In this document: positions 24,701 to 33,522 of the stretch, piece after piece
Layout of the letters: each line of letters begins with the position of its first letter
Position numbering within the stretch: the stretch's first letter is position 1
Source of the DNA: JALCLA01 sp965653565
Lineage (GTDB): Bacteria > Pseudomonadota > Gammaproteobacteria > Xanthomonadales > Xanthomonadaceae
Assembly: GCA_965653565.1 (NCBI GenBank)
Contig: CBFHAI010000006.1
Location: forward strand, 1-64,000
DNA: 64,000 bases
Reading direction: 5' to 3'
The notes under the pieces: model-generated
Told to the model about the DNA's origin: nothing
The model's database searches: none
What the model saw: the letters and a program-made list of their open reading frames with translations, nothing else
Program-made: the position numbers and the translations under genes

Positions 24701-27262
24701 GGGGGGCCGGTGGCCGGTGTCGAGGTGGCGTTCAGCGCCCCCGGCAGCGGCGCCAGCGCGCTGTTGTCGGCGACGACGGCCGTCACCGATTCGAACGGCG
24801 AAGCCAGCGTCACCGCGCGCGCCAACGGCAGCGGCGGCAACTACGTCGTGACTGCCAGCGCAGGCGATCTTGCCGCCAGCTTCGCGCTGCGCAACGAAAC
24901 GCGCGACAACGGCGGCATCGAGTTCAAGGTAACGCTGAGCCGTGAACCGCCGCCGGCCTGCGGCACCGCCACCGAGCTCGACGCCGTGCCGGGCGAACCG
25001 ATCAACTACTGCTTCACCGCCACCAACCGCGGCCCGGTGACGCTGAACTACCACACGCTGTCGATGCTCACGTTCGGCTATCCGTTCCAGTACGAATACG
25101 CCGGCTGGGATCGCTTTTTCAGTCAGCTCCACCAGCCGATTCCGCCGGGCGGCAGCTACCGCTACAACCGCATCATCAATGCGGGCACCGAGGACCAGGC
25201 ACCGCAGTTCACCTGGAATTCGACGGTCACGTTCCCGGACTACGAAGCCGACGCCGACGCGTCGGTGCCGTTCACCGACATCAGCAGCTTCGGCACGCTC
25301 GTGCCGCTGGCGCCGGCGCGCAGCCGCGCGATCGCCTCGCTGCCGTTCCCGATCACCTATTTCGGACAGGTGTTCCATGCCGGCGACGACGGACTGCTTT
25401 GCATCAACAACAGCGGCTCGGTGTTCCTGCGCCGTGCGCTGATCGACGAACGCGGCTGCCCGGACAGCTCGATCACCTCGCCACCGCTGCTCGGCGACAA
25501 TCGCGATCTCGCCAGCATGAGCGCCTACTACCACGACGGCCTCGCCGTGTACTGGGACCTGCTCGGCGGCAACGGCGCGGTGTACCACGCCACCATCGGC
25601 GTGGCCCCGCGCCGCCGGCTCATCGTGCAGTGGAACCGCAAAGACCACGCGCTGTATCCGAATCCGTCGCAAGGCATCACGTTCCAGGTCGTGTTCGAAG
25701 AAGGCAGCGGCAAGATCCACTACGTGTACGACAAACTCGCCTTCGATGTGCTCGCGAGCCCGAGCCCGGATCGCGGCGGCTCCGCCACCGTCGGCCTGTT
25801 CGGCTTCACCAACCAGGCCGACTGGCCCTACCGCCAGCACTCCTTCGACAGCGCGGTGCTCAGCGACGGCCAGGCGATCACCTGGACGCCCACCGACGTG
25901 GTGCACTACGCGACGGCCGCGGTGACGCTCGACGTGGGCGCGCCGCATCTGAGTGTCGCCCCGGGCGAAATCCATGCGAGCACCGCGCCCGGCACCCAAG
26001 TGCAGGCGACGCTCGGCATCGGCAATAGCGGCGAAGCGGCGCTGGCCTGGTCGATCGACGAAGCCGCAGCGAGAGCGCACTTTCCGCCGCCGGGCACAAG
26101 CTTCGTGCGGCCGCCCGGCAGCGCCGAACACGGGCTGCCGCCGCTGCCGGCGGTCACCGCCGACGACGCCGCGCCGTTGGCCGCGAGGGGCACCGTGTTC
26201 GCCGTGCCGGCCTTCGCCAATACCCCGAGCCACTGGATTGGCGACTTTTTCGGCATGATCAGTTTCGACGCGAGCAATCCGAGCCAGGTCATGCAGGGCA
26301 CGGGCGTGCCGTGGCGTTACGGCGAACCGATCAAGGCCGCCGATTTCGCGCACGACGATTTCACCCGCGTGTACATGTTGGGCAACGCGAATGCCAGCGA
26401 CGGGGGCCAGGATTTCGAGTTCGCCTTCACTCGCGCTGATGCGTTCAGCGGCGACATCACCTTCATCGGCAACGCGTTCCCGGCCAACTGGCAACAGGCT
26501 CCGCACCATCGCTGGAGCAGCCTGGCATGGGACGGCCGCAGCGGCACGATGTTCGCCGCCACCACGTCGATGGGCGAAAGCACCGGCATCCGCTGCGAAA
26601 GCACGGTCGCTTCGGACCTGTATTCGATCGATCTGGACAACGGCGCGGCCACGCGCATCGGCGCCATCGAGGCCGGCACGCCGGCGTGCATCCGCGGCCT
26701 GGCCACGGCGCCTGACGGCGCGCTTTACGGCATCGACACGCACAACAACGCGCTGGTCGCGATCGACAAGCGCAACGGCGCGGCCGCCGTCGTCGGCTGG
26801 CTCGGTTTCAACATCGGCAACGACGTTACGGCCGATTTCGACGACGCCAGCGGTACGCTTTATTTCGTCACCGCCAGCGTGGTGTACACGGTGGATCTGG
26901 TGACCGGGCTCGCCCATGTGGTCGCACCGCTGCCGTTGTCGGGCGACGCGGAGGCGGGCTACAGCGCGGTGCGGATCGAAGGCCTGAGCATCGCGCTGGC
27001 GGGCGGCGACTGCGCCGACCCGGCGCAAGTGCCGTGGCTGTCGTTCAACCAACTTTCCGGCGAGACGCCGCCGGGCGAGGAATCAAAATTGGACGTGCGG
27101 CTCGATGCCACGGGCCTGGCACCCGGCGACTACGCCGCGCAGTTGTGCCTGCACAGCAACGATCGCAGCCAGGCGCTGGTGCGCATACCGGTGGCGCTGA
27201 CGGTGACCGGCGCGGGCGCCGGCGACGACATTTTCGCGGACAGCTTCGAGGGCGCGCCGTAA
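21749..27262 (+). CDS. Large exported protein with delta-60 repeats (two propellers) and Ig-like domains
   Basis: 1837 residues. The ATG at 21749 is followed by a signal peptide (cleavage after PARA, residue 37). Fourteen delta-60 type repeats (pattern V-x-Q-x-DGKIL-x-GG-x-F, then LARLNADGSVD) fall into two groups of seven (about 38-385 and 457-810), as expected for two seven-bladed beta-propellers. Each group is followed by Cys-containing bacterial-repeat modules with the pattern NGSISPGTPQ (about 390, 815 and 890). Then come a Big-1 Ig-like domain (962-1050), uncharacterised beta-rich segments, an anchor-type Ig domain near 1402, and the C-terminal tail DDIFADSFEGAP. An open frame back to 21266 is out of frame with the regulator and is not used. 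Role unknown; surface or secreted. Confidence 0.85.
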   Translation: MNQHSTIATSARGGFGRTMALALLGLFALACTPPARAFDPNPDGSVFVTAAQPDGGIVVAGQFGMIGGEPRSGFARLLPDGSVDTGYYVPALTGSVWAAAVQADGKTLVGGRGLQGNGGLLRINADGTLDSGFVDAFSAGDVRITKILPLSDGKILVGGTFATVGAETRAHLARLNADGSVDTSFDAGNAAPYGVNSLAVHSDGRIVVVGYETLVRLTADGQPDNASPLPPLQGGGNIQQVAVQGDGAIVIGGGFLRLGDDINRGALVRIAAGGGIDEAFAPMIDGSVDALWIDPTDGGMLIGGSFSSIGGEIRRGFARLLADGTLDPAFEPHTFDNVPVATLSPQADGKIVIGGYFGTLNGLVRNRLARLHPDGRVDNASAQPLQVTPRASDNGSISPGTPQLVPEGGRIAFTLTPAPGYAVASVGGCGTGSRSGNVYTTDWVYAACTVAASFVPEEQAVFNPDPDGPVEDLTVLSDGRILAGGWFSHIGGLPKIKLARLDASGNADPAFADGTGIYHGLTSGDVVYATAVQADGKSLFGGQHGLLRIDAAGAIDASLVPALGQDASVHTVVPQPDGKILVAGSAFGLEKPGIARLNADGSVDTGFTLAFDEAAFFELLPDGRMYIGGYAADGGVGSVGRFQANGQRDTTFPLLGGTGIGVLKRQPDGALVVASDNWSPIDLGDGVPADSHVLRLLPNGLRDVEFQAVVSGGPVESIALQPDGKILIGGGFTTVNGQTRRSFARLNADGSLDAGVNPDVSGGWIKSVELQADGRILIGGSFSHVSGYSRRGLARLKADGRIDIDAFVVTPLAAANGTISPNTPQSVNPGEQTEFLLIPDPGYVIGAVSGCGGSLDGLTYTTGSVVAHCAVTVDFLLETMAYTVTPAAGSHGSLSPSTPQSVLFAQTTDFTVTPDAGYYIADVEGCGGDLSGSTYTTERILADCTVIARFHQPATLAASEGTPQVTAVNTGFASPLTVRIRDKNGGPVAGVEVAFSAPGSGASALLSATTAVTDSNGEASVTARANGSGGNYVVTASAGDLAASFALRNETRDNGGIEFKVTLSREPPPACGTATELDAVPGEPINYCFTATNRGPVTLNYHTLSMLTFGYPFQYEYAGWDRFFSQLHQPIPPGGSYRYNRIINAGTEDQAPQFTWNSTVTFPDYEADADASVPFTDISSFGTLVPLAPARSRAIASLPFPITYFGQVFHAGDDGLLCINNSGSVFLRRALIDERGCPDSSITSPPLLGDNRDLASMSAYYHDGLAVYWDLLGGNGAVYHATIGVAPRRRLIVQWNRKDHALYPNPSQGITFQVVFEEGSGKIHYVYDKLAFDVLASPSPDRGGSATVGLFGFTNQADWPYRQHSFDSAVLSDGQAITWTPTDVVHYATAAVTLDVGAPHLSVAPGEIHASTAPGTQVQATLGIGNSGEAALAWSIDEAAARAHFPPPGTSFVRPPGSAEHGLPPLPAVTADDAAPLAARGTVFAVPAFANTPSHWIGDFFGMISFDASNPSQVMQGTGVPWRYGEPIKAADFAHDDFTRVYMLGNANASDGGQDFEFAFTRADAFSGDITFIGNAFPANWQQAPHHRWSSLAWDGRSGTMFAATTSMGESTGIRCESTVASDLYSIDLDNGAATRIGAIEAGTPACIRGLATAPDGALYGIDTHNNALVAIDKRNGAAAVVGWLGFNIGNDVTADFDDASGTLYFVTASVVYTVDLVTGLAHVVAPLPLSGDAEAGYSAVRIEGLSIALAGGDCADPAQVPWLSFNQLSGETPPGEESKLDVRLDATGLAPGDYAAQLCLHSNDRSQALVRIPVALTVTGAGAGDDIFADSFEGAP

Positions 27263-27263
27263 C

Positions 27264-30236
27264 ATGATCACGAACTCGCCCCGCCTTCTCGCCGCATCGA
27301 TCGCATTGGCGCTCGCCGCCGCGTCGCCGCAGACGTTCGCGACGCCGCCCGGCTTGTCCGCGCGCGCCGTCGAGGGCGTCGCCGCCTCGCCCGTCGGACG
27401 CTACCTCGTCACGTTCGACGAATCCGGCCTCACGCAGTATCGCGGCGGCATCGCCGGCCTGCAGCGCACCGCGTCGTCCGCCTTCCCCCGCGTGGCGGGC
27501 AAGTTCGACGCATTCTCGTCCGCCGCGCGCGCCTACTCGGACTATCTCGCGCAGCAGCGCGACGGCCATCGCGCCGACATCGAACGCACGCTGCGGCGCC
27601 CGCTCGCCATCACGCACGTGTTCGAAGTGACGCGGCATGCGATCTCGGTCGAGTTGTCGAGCGAGGAGGCGAACGCGCTGGCGAAACTGCCGCATATCCG
27701 CGCGGTGGAGCCGGTAGAGCTGCATCGCACGCAGACCTTTCGCGGTCCGCAATTCATCGGCGCCGATACGATCTGGGACGGCAGCCGCGTGCCGGCATTC
27801 GCCGGCGCGACACGCGGTCAGGGTCAGCGTATCGGCGTGATCGACACCGGTGTCGACGCCGCGCATCCGTCCTTCGCCGACGATGCGCTGTGCGGCTTCG
27901 ACGCCGCACATCCCAAGCTCGTCGCACGCGACTGCACCACCAGCAGCAATGGCACCGAGTGCACCGGCGCGTCGCCCGCGCCGAACCCCGGACTCGGGCA
28001 CGGCATGCACGTCGCCTCCACCGCTGCGGGCAATCCGATCGACAACACCGCCGAACCGACGCCGTCCCTGCCCACCGGATGGGATCTGTCCGGCGTGGCG
28101 CCGTGCGCCGCCGTGGTCAGCTACAAGGCCTGCGTGGACGACGGTTGCGCCGGCGATGCGCTGATGGCAGCGGTGCAACATGCGATCGTCGACCAGGTCG
28201 ACGTGATCAACTATTCGATCGGCCCCAACTGCGGCGGCGGCAATCCGTGGACCGATACGCCCGGCTTCTTCGACGCCTGGGGCGCCAACGTGATGGTGGT
28301 GGCGGCCGCCGGCAACACCAACGTGAACTGCCCGCCCGATCCGACCGGTGCGGTCGCCAATCTCGGGCCGTGGGTCACCACGGTCGCTGCGTCCACGCAC
28401 GATCTGCGATTCGAAACCCGACTCAGCATCACCGGCCCGCAAACCGCCCCCGACATCCTGCACGACATCGTGCTCGCCACCGGCAGCACCACGCTGTCGC
28501 CCGGCCGTCTCACCGACATCGCCGACGCGCCGCTGCGTCTGGATCGCGACAACCCACTCGGTTGCACCGACCAGGGCGGCTTCGCACCGGGCGCCTTCGA
28601 CGGCGCCATTGCGCTGATCCGTCGCGGCACCTGCAGCTTCACCGAGAAAGTAGACAACGCAGCGCAGGCGGGTGCGGACGTCGTGATCGTGGTCAACAAC
28701 GTCGAGGATGTTTTCACGATGGACACCGCCGGCGCGCCATCGACGGTGGCGGCGTTCAGCGTAGCGTCGCTGCCGATCAGCGATGCGCTGGTGGACTTCG
28801 CCGCGCGCGATTTCGCGCAGTCCGGCGCCGAACACGCCGTGTTCTACGGCGGCTTCGAAGCGCCGACGCCGGCCCTGGCCAGCCTCGAACCGATGGTTGA
28901 GACGCCGACACAAGGCGACGTGCTCGCGAACTTCAGCCTGCGCGGCCCGGTGCCCGCGCCGCTGCAGGACCTGGCCAAGCCCGACATCGCGGCGCCCGGC
29001 GTGGCCATTTATGCCGCGAGCGATGCGGGCTCCGGCAATTTCGAAAGCATGAGCGGCACGTCGATGGCGAGCCCGCACGTGGCCGGCGCCGCGGCGCTGT
29101 TGCGTGCCGTGCATCCGGCGTGGTCGGTCGACGAAATAAAATCGGCCCTCGTCACCACGGCGGTGCCGCTGGGATTCCGCGAAGACGGCGAAACACCATG
29201 GACGCCGGACGACGTCGGCGCCGGTCGCGTCCACCTGCGCGACGCGGCGCTGGCGGGTCTCACGCTGGCGGAAAGCGAGGCCAATTACGCCGCCGCGACA
29301 CCGTTCGGCGGCACGCTCGCGATCGCCGATCTCAACGTGCCGGCGCTGCGCAACCTCAAATGCGGCGAGGCCTGCGACTGGACTCGCACGCTGCGCAATC
29401 GCAGCGACGTCACCGGCACCTGGGATATCGCGTTCGAACCGCCAAGCGGCTACGCACTCGTCGCCGAGCCGGCAAGCTTCACGCTCGAGCCGGACCAGAC
29501 CCAGACCATCACGTTCACCGCCACCATCGAAGATGCGACCGTGCCCGTAGCGCAGTCGCATGGCCGCGCGTGGCTGCACCCGCGCAACTCCGCCCTGCCG
29601 GACCAGCAGTTGCCGGTGTCGTTGCGCGGCGACGAAGTCAGCGTCGAGTGCGCCGGCGGGTTGTGCAACTTCCGCATCGACAATCTCGTCAGCGGCTACA
29701 GCGCGATCGGCTGCGAAACCTACTGCGCCTTCCTCTGGGCCAATCGCTTTTCACCGCCCGCCAGCGCCTTCCCGATCACGCTGACGTCGGTGTCGTTCCT
29801 CACCGGTTCGGACGTGTACGTGTCGGCCGGCGACCGCTTCGACATCTACGTGTACCAGGACGACGACCGCGACCCGGCCAATGGTGCGGCGTTGGCCGGC
29901 TCGCACAAGAACCACATCATCGCCACCGCCGGCGCGCGCCTGCGCACCGTGACGCTGGCGACGCCGATCGTGCTCGAAGGGCCGGGGGACGTGATCATCG
30001 CACTCACCAATCCCTCCGGCACCGGCCCGCGCCCGGCGACGGGCGAAGTCTCGGTATTCAAGGGCCGCTCGTATGCCGGCAACTACCTCGGCGAGGATCC
30101 GCAACTCGGCAGCGATGCGGTCGACCTGAAACCCAGTCCGGAAGCCTTCGGCAGCCAAGCCAATTTCGTCATCCGTGCCGCAGGAACCGGCGTCGATGGC
30201 AGCGCGGTCATGCTCGACGTACCCGTGGACAGGTAA
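27264..30236 (+). CDS. Secreted subtilisin-family (S8) serine protease
   Basis: 990 residues with a signal peptide (1 to about 26). An inhibitor-I9-like propeptide (about 46-157) precedes the catalytic domain with Asp194 in IGVIDTGVD, His249 in GHGMHVAS, Asn351 in AAAGN and Ser600 in SGTSMASPHVAGAAALL. A protease-associated (PA) insert spans about 430-530. The His motif has Met in place of the usual Thr (GHGTHVA). After about 640 there are fibronectin-III-like and other beta-rich domains with paired Cys. The ATG lies one base after the stop of the propeller protein, so the two are co-expressed and probably work outside the cell together. Confidence 0.93.
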   Translation: MITNSPRLLAASIALALAAASPQTFATPPGLSARAVEGVAASPVGRYLVTFDESGLTQYRGGIAGLQRTASSAFPRVAGKFDAFSSAARAYSDYLAQQRDGHRADIERTLRRPLAITHVFEVTRHAISVELSSEEANALAKLPHIRAVEPVELHRTQTFRGPQFIGADTIWDGSRVPAFAGATRGQGQRIGVIDTGVDAAHPSFADDALCGFDAAHPKLVARDCTTSSNGTECTGASPAPNPGLGHGMHVASTAAGNPIDNTAEPTPSLPTGWDLSGVAPCAAVVSYKACVDDGCAGDALMAAVQHAIVDQVDVINYSIGPNCGGGNPWTDTPGFFDAWGANVMVVAAAGNTNVNCPPDPTGAVANLGPWVTTVAASTHDLRFETRLSITGPQTAPDILHDIVLATGSTTLSPGRLTDIADAPLRLDRDNPLGCTDQGGFAPGAFDGAIALIRRGTCSFTEKVDNAAQAGADVVIVVNNVEDVFTMDTAGAPSTVAAFSVASLPISDALVDFAARDFAQSGAEHAVFYGGFEAPTPALASLEPMVETPTQGDVLANFSLRGPVPAPLQDLAKPDIAAPGVAIYAASDAGSGNFESMSGTSMASPHVAGAAALLRAVHPAWSVDEIKSALVTTAVPLGFREDGETPWTPDDVGAGRVHLRDAALAGLTLAESEANYAAATPFGGTLAIADLNVPALRNLKCGEACDWTRTLRNRSDVTGTWDIAFEPPSGYALVAEPASFTLEPDQTQTITFTATIEDATVPVAQSHGRAWLHPRNSALPDQQLPVSLRGDEVSVECAGGLCNFRIDNLVSGYSAIGCETYCAFLWANRFSPPASAFPITLTSVSFLTGSDVYVSAGDRFDIYVYQDDDRDPANGAALAGSHKNHIIATAGARLRTVTLATPIVLEGPGDVIIALTNPSGTGPRPATGEVSVFKGRSYAGNYLGEDPQLGSDAVDLKPSPEAFGSQANFVIRAAGTGVDGSAVMLDVPVDR

Positions 30237-30550
30237 CGCGGCGCGCGACTTGGCCCGGTGATTCGAATAGTGCGTTCCTGCTGCGGCAACCGCGTGTCGT
30301 CATGGATGCGCGCATTGCGTGTGCATGACGTCGGCCAACCTGCCGCGAGAAATCTGAGCATGATGCACAAGAAGTAAGGCTCGACGTGCGCGCAAGCGGG
30401 CTTCGAGGTCGCGCAAGTTCTCGCGCCCGACGGGTTGCGCAATCGACGACCGGATGCGCGACCCTGCCGACGCTTGTCGGGGCCAGTGCGGTGTCAGTCA
30501 GCGAATGATTCAGAAGATTTCACCCGAAACCCGCGCCTGGGGGTTTCGCG
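30237..30550. other. Gene-free stretch before tRNA-Val, with a terminator-like stem
   Basis: 314 bases without a gene I can support. At the right end, 8-base perfect arms (30525-30532 and 30541-30548, CGAAACCC with GGGTTTCG) form a hairpin three bases from the 3' end of tRNA-Val; read on the minus strand it is the likely tRNA terminator, although no T-tract follows. No terminator of the usual shape was seen right after the protease gene. Confidence 0.5.
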
Positions 30551-30625
30551 TGGTGGGCGGTACAGGGATCGAACCTGTGACCCCTACCATGTCAAGGTAG
30601 TGCTCTACCGCTGAGCTAACCGCCC
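30551..30625 (-). tRNA. tRNA-Val (anticodon GAC)
   Basis: On the minus strand a complete 75-base cloverleaf: acceptor GGGCGGT with ACCGCCC, D-arm AGCTCAGCGGTAGAGC, anticodon stem CTACC/GGTAG with loop TTGACAT, T-loop GGTTCGATCCC and encoded CCA. GAC decodes GUC and GUU. Confidence 0.97.
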
Positions 30626-30697
30626 GTGTTGCGCCCCCGCGCGGTCGGCGGGGGCGCGAAGTTTAGCCCAGCGGCAGGCGGCGGACAACCCGTTTCG

Positions 30698-31237
30698 TCA
30701 TTTCTCGGGCGGGATGCGCAGCACCTGGCCCGGATAGATCTCATCGGGGTCTTTCAGCATCGGCTTGTTGGCCTCGAAGATCTGCGGATATTTGTTGGCG
30801 TTGCCGTACATTTTCTTGGCGATGGCCGAGAGCGTGTCGCCTTTTTCCACCGTGTAGGTGCGCGAACTCCAGCCGGTGCTTTCCTCGGCCGAGGCGCGCG
30901 CCACGGTCTGGCTGCCGCCGGGTGCGCCGGCGAGCGGCGTCGGTGCGCCCGTTGGCGCGGAGGTCGCCACGCTGCCGATGCGCAGGCGATCGTCGACGCG
31001 ACCGACGCCTTCGACATTGCCGACGATCAGGATCGCCTTCTCGCGCGTCTCCTGGTCGGGCACCGTGCCCTCGACGATCACGGTGTCGCCATCGAAGGTG
31101 AATTTCATCTTCGTCGGATCGATGCCGTTGTCGCGCAGATGGCCGCTCAGGCCACGGCCTGCATCGAGTTTGCCGTCGTCCTTGTCCTTGCCGAAGATTT
31201 TCGCGCCGGCGTTCTTTACGAAATCGAACAGACCCAT
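30698..31237 (-). CDS. kbp: BON-LysM protein (Kbp/YgaU type)
   Basis: 179 residues. The N-terminus MGLFDFVKNAGAKIFGK is the Kbp family start. A BON domain (about 30-90, FDGDTVIVEGTVPDQETREKAILIVGNVEGVGRVDDRL) and a C-terminal LysM domain (about 125-176, YTVEKGDTLSAIAKKMYGNANKYPQIFEANK) are joined by an Ala/Gly/Thr-rich linker. In E. coli this protein binds potassium in the cytoplasm and has no signal peptide; none is seen here. Single gene, followed 72 bases later by tRNA-Val on the same strand. Confidence 0.92.
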   Translation of the reverse strand: MGLFDFVKNAGAKIFGKDKDDGKLDAGRGLSGHLRDNGIDPTKMKFTFDGDTVIVEGTVPDQETREKAILIVGNVEGVGRVDDRLRIGSVATSAPTGAPTPLAGAPGGSQTVARASAEESTGWSSRTYTVEKGDTLSAIAKKMYGNANKYPQIFEANKPMLKDPDEIYPGQVLRIPPEK

Positions 31238-31329
31238 GTCGTGCTCCTGACCAGATGACCCCCCTCGGACACACTGGCGAAGCGGCGCGCCCAGGTCAAC
31301 TTTCCGGCGCGCGGACGTTCATCGCAGGC

Positions 31330-33342
31330 TCAAGCGCCGAGCGTCTGTTCGCGCAGTCGCTTGATTTCGTCGCGCACGCGGCCGGCTTCTTCGAACTCCA
31401 GGTCCTGCGCGTGCTTGTACATCTGCTGCTCGAGTTTCTTGAGCTTGGCAGCGAGCTGATCCGGCGAAAGCGCGCGGTAATCGACGCGCGGTTCGGCGAC
31501 GCGGCGGCCCTTGCCGCGCCCGCCCTTCTCGTCGGAATCGCGCGCGCCTTCCATGATGTCGGCCACGCGCTTGACGATGCTTTGCGGCGTGATGCCGTGC
31601 GCCAGGTTGTATTCGATCTGTTTCTGGCGGCGGCGATCGGTTTCGTCGAGCGCGGCGCGCATCGAGCGCGTGATGCTGTCGGCGTAGAGGATCGCCTTGC
31701 CGCGCACGTTGCGCGCGGCGCGGCCGATGGTCTGGATCAGCGAACCTTCCGAGCGCAGGAAGCCTTCCTTGTCGGCATCGAGAATCGCCACCAGCGACAC
31801 TTCCGGCATGTCGAGACCTTCGCGCAGCAGGTTGATGCCGACCAGCACATCGAACACGCCCAGGCGCAGATCGCGGATGATTTCCACGCGCTCGACGGTT
31901 TCGATATCCGAATGCAGGTAGCGCACCTTGATGCCGTGCTCGCCGAGATAATCGGTGAGGTTCTCGGCCATGCGCTTGGTGAGCGTAGTGACGAGCACGC
32001 GATCGCCCTGCCCCACGCGCAGATGGATTTCGCTCAGCAGATCGTCGACCTGCGTGGCGACCGGCCGAATCTCGACTTCCGGGTCGATCAGTCCGGTCGG
32101 GCGCACCACCAGTTCGATCATGCTGCCGACCGATTTCGCCATCTCGTACTTGCTCGGTGTCGCCGACACGAACACGCTGCGCGGCGCGCGGCCTTCCCAT
32201 TCCTCGAAGCGCAGCGGGCGATTGTCGAGCGCCGACGGCAGGCGGAATCCGAACTCGACGAGATTTTCCTTGCGCGCGCGGTCGCCCTTGTACATCGCGC
32301 CGATCTGCGGAATGGTGACGTGCGATTCGTCCACCACGAGCAGCGCATCGGCCGGCAAGTAGTCGTAGAGACACGGCGGCGCCTCGCCCGGCATGCGGCC
32401 GGTGAGATGGCGCGAGTAGTTTTCGATGCCCTGGCAGTAACCGATTTCGGCCAGCATTTCGAGATCGAACTGGGTGCGCTGCTGCAGCCGCTGCGCTTCG
32501 ACCAGTTTGTTGGCCGCGTACAACTGCTCGAGACGGACTTTCAATTCTTCCTTCACCGCTTCCACCGCATCGAGCACGGTGCGGCGCGTGGTGACGTAGT
32601 GCGATTTCGGGTAGACCGTGAAACGCGGCACCTTGCGGATCACTTCGCCGGTGAGCGGATCGAACAGCGACAGGTTTTCGATTTCGCCGTCGAACAACTC
32701 GATGCGCAGCGCCTCCATGTCGCTTTCGGCCGGATGCACGTCGATCAGTTCGCCGCGCACGCGATACGTACCGCGCCGCACTTCGAATTCGTTGCGGCTG
32801 TATTGCAGCTCGGTGAGACGGCGGATCAGCTCACGCTGGTCGATGCGCTCGCCGCGCACCAGATGCAGCACCATCTTGAAGTATTCGTTCGGATCGCCCA
32901 GGCCGTAGATCGCCGACACCGTCGCCACCACGATCGCATCGCGCCGCTCGATCAGCGCCTTCGTGGCCGACAGGCGCATCTGTTCGATGTGCTCGTTGAT
33001 CGACGAATCCTTCTCGATGAAGGTGTCGGACGCGACGATGTAGGCTTCGGGCTGGTAGTAGTCGTAGTAGCTGACGAAGTATTCGACGGCGTTGTTCGGG
33101 AAGAAATCCTTGAACTCGCCGTACAACTGCGCGGCCAGCGTCTTGTTCGGCGCCATCACCAGCGTCGGACGCTGCACCGCCTGGATCATGTTGGCAATGG
33201 TGTAGGTCTTGCCCGAGCCGGTGACGCCCAGCAGCGTCTGATGCGCGACGCCGGCCTCGAAATTTTCGATCAGGCGCTTGATCGCGGCCGGCTGATCGCC
33301 GGCAGGCTCGAACGGCGCGACGAGTTGGAAGCGATCGGACAT
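31330..33342 (-). CDS. uvrB: Excinuclease ABC subunit B
   Basis: The 670-residue helicase-like subunit of UvrABC nucleotide excision repair. Visible are the Walker A motif GVTGSGKT (39-46), the beta-hairpin YYDYYQPEAYI that grips damaged DNA, VVDESHVTIPQI, motifs V and VI (GINLLREGLDMPEVSLVAILDADKEGFLRS and QTIGRAARN), and the C-terminal UVR domain for UvrA/UvrC contact. The start MSDRFQLVAPFEPAGDQ at 33342 is the family start; an open extension to 33453 is not conserved. Confidence 0.97.
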   Translation of the reverse strand: MSDRFQLVAPFEPAGDQPAAIKRLIENFEAGVAHQTLLGVTGSGKTYTIANMIQAVQRPTLVMAPNKTLAAQLYGEFKDFFPNNAVEYFVSYYDYYQPEAYIVASDTFIEKDSSINEHIEQMRLSATKALIERRDAIVVATVSAIYGLGDPNEYFKMVLHLVRGERIDQRELIRRLTELQYSRNEFEVRRGTYRVRGELIDVHPAESDMEALRIELFDGEIENLSLFDPLTGEVIRKVPRFTVYPKSHYVTTRRTVLDAVEAVKEELKVRLEQLYAANKLVEAQRLQQRTQFDLEMLAEIGYCQGIENYSRHLTGRMPGEAPPCLYDYLPADALLVVDESHVTIPQIGAMYKGDRARKENLVEFGFRLPSALDNRPLRFEEWEGRAPRSVFVSATPSKYEMAKSVGSMIELVVRPTGLIDPEVEIRPVATQVDDLLSEIHLRVGQGDRVLVTTLTKRMAENLTDYLGEHGIKVRYLHSDIETVERVEIIRDLRLGVFDVLVGINLLREGLDMPEVSLVAILDADKEGFLRSEGSLIQTIGRAARNVRGKAILYADSITRSMRAALDETDRRRQKQIEYNLAHGITPQSIVKRVADIMEGARDSDEKGGRGKGRRVAEPRVDYRALSPDQLAAKLKKLEQQMYKHAQDLEFEEAGRVRDEIKRLREQTLGA

Positions 33343-33522
33343 GAGAGGCGAGGTCGGCGGGGAACCTTGGAAGTATAGCCAGCGCCGCCGGTTGCCAACC
33401 CCGCAACGGGTGAGATTCCTAGCGGACGCAGCGGCAAATTCCGAGGCGCACACGCGGCATCGTCCGATGGTCGCCGCGCGCGTGGCGCTTCACTCTGGCC
33501 TTCCCCAAGCCGGAGAAGTGCC

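Noticed and set aside
23000..27000. The propeller protein and protease as horizontally acquired island
   Set aside because: No flanking repeats, integrase, tRNA or visible base-composition break on either side; strand and codon bias match the neighbourhood.
23450..27052. 1200-residue minus-strand open frame opposite the propeller protein
   Set aside because: Arg/Val/Ala/Gly/His-rich antisense frame created by GC-biased third positions; the plus strand shows clear repeats and domains.
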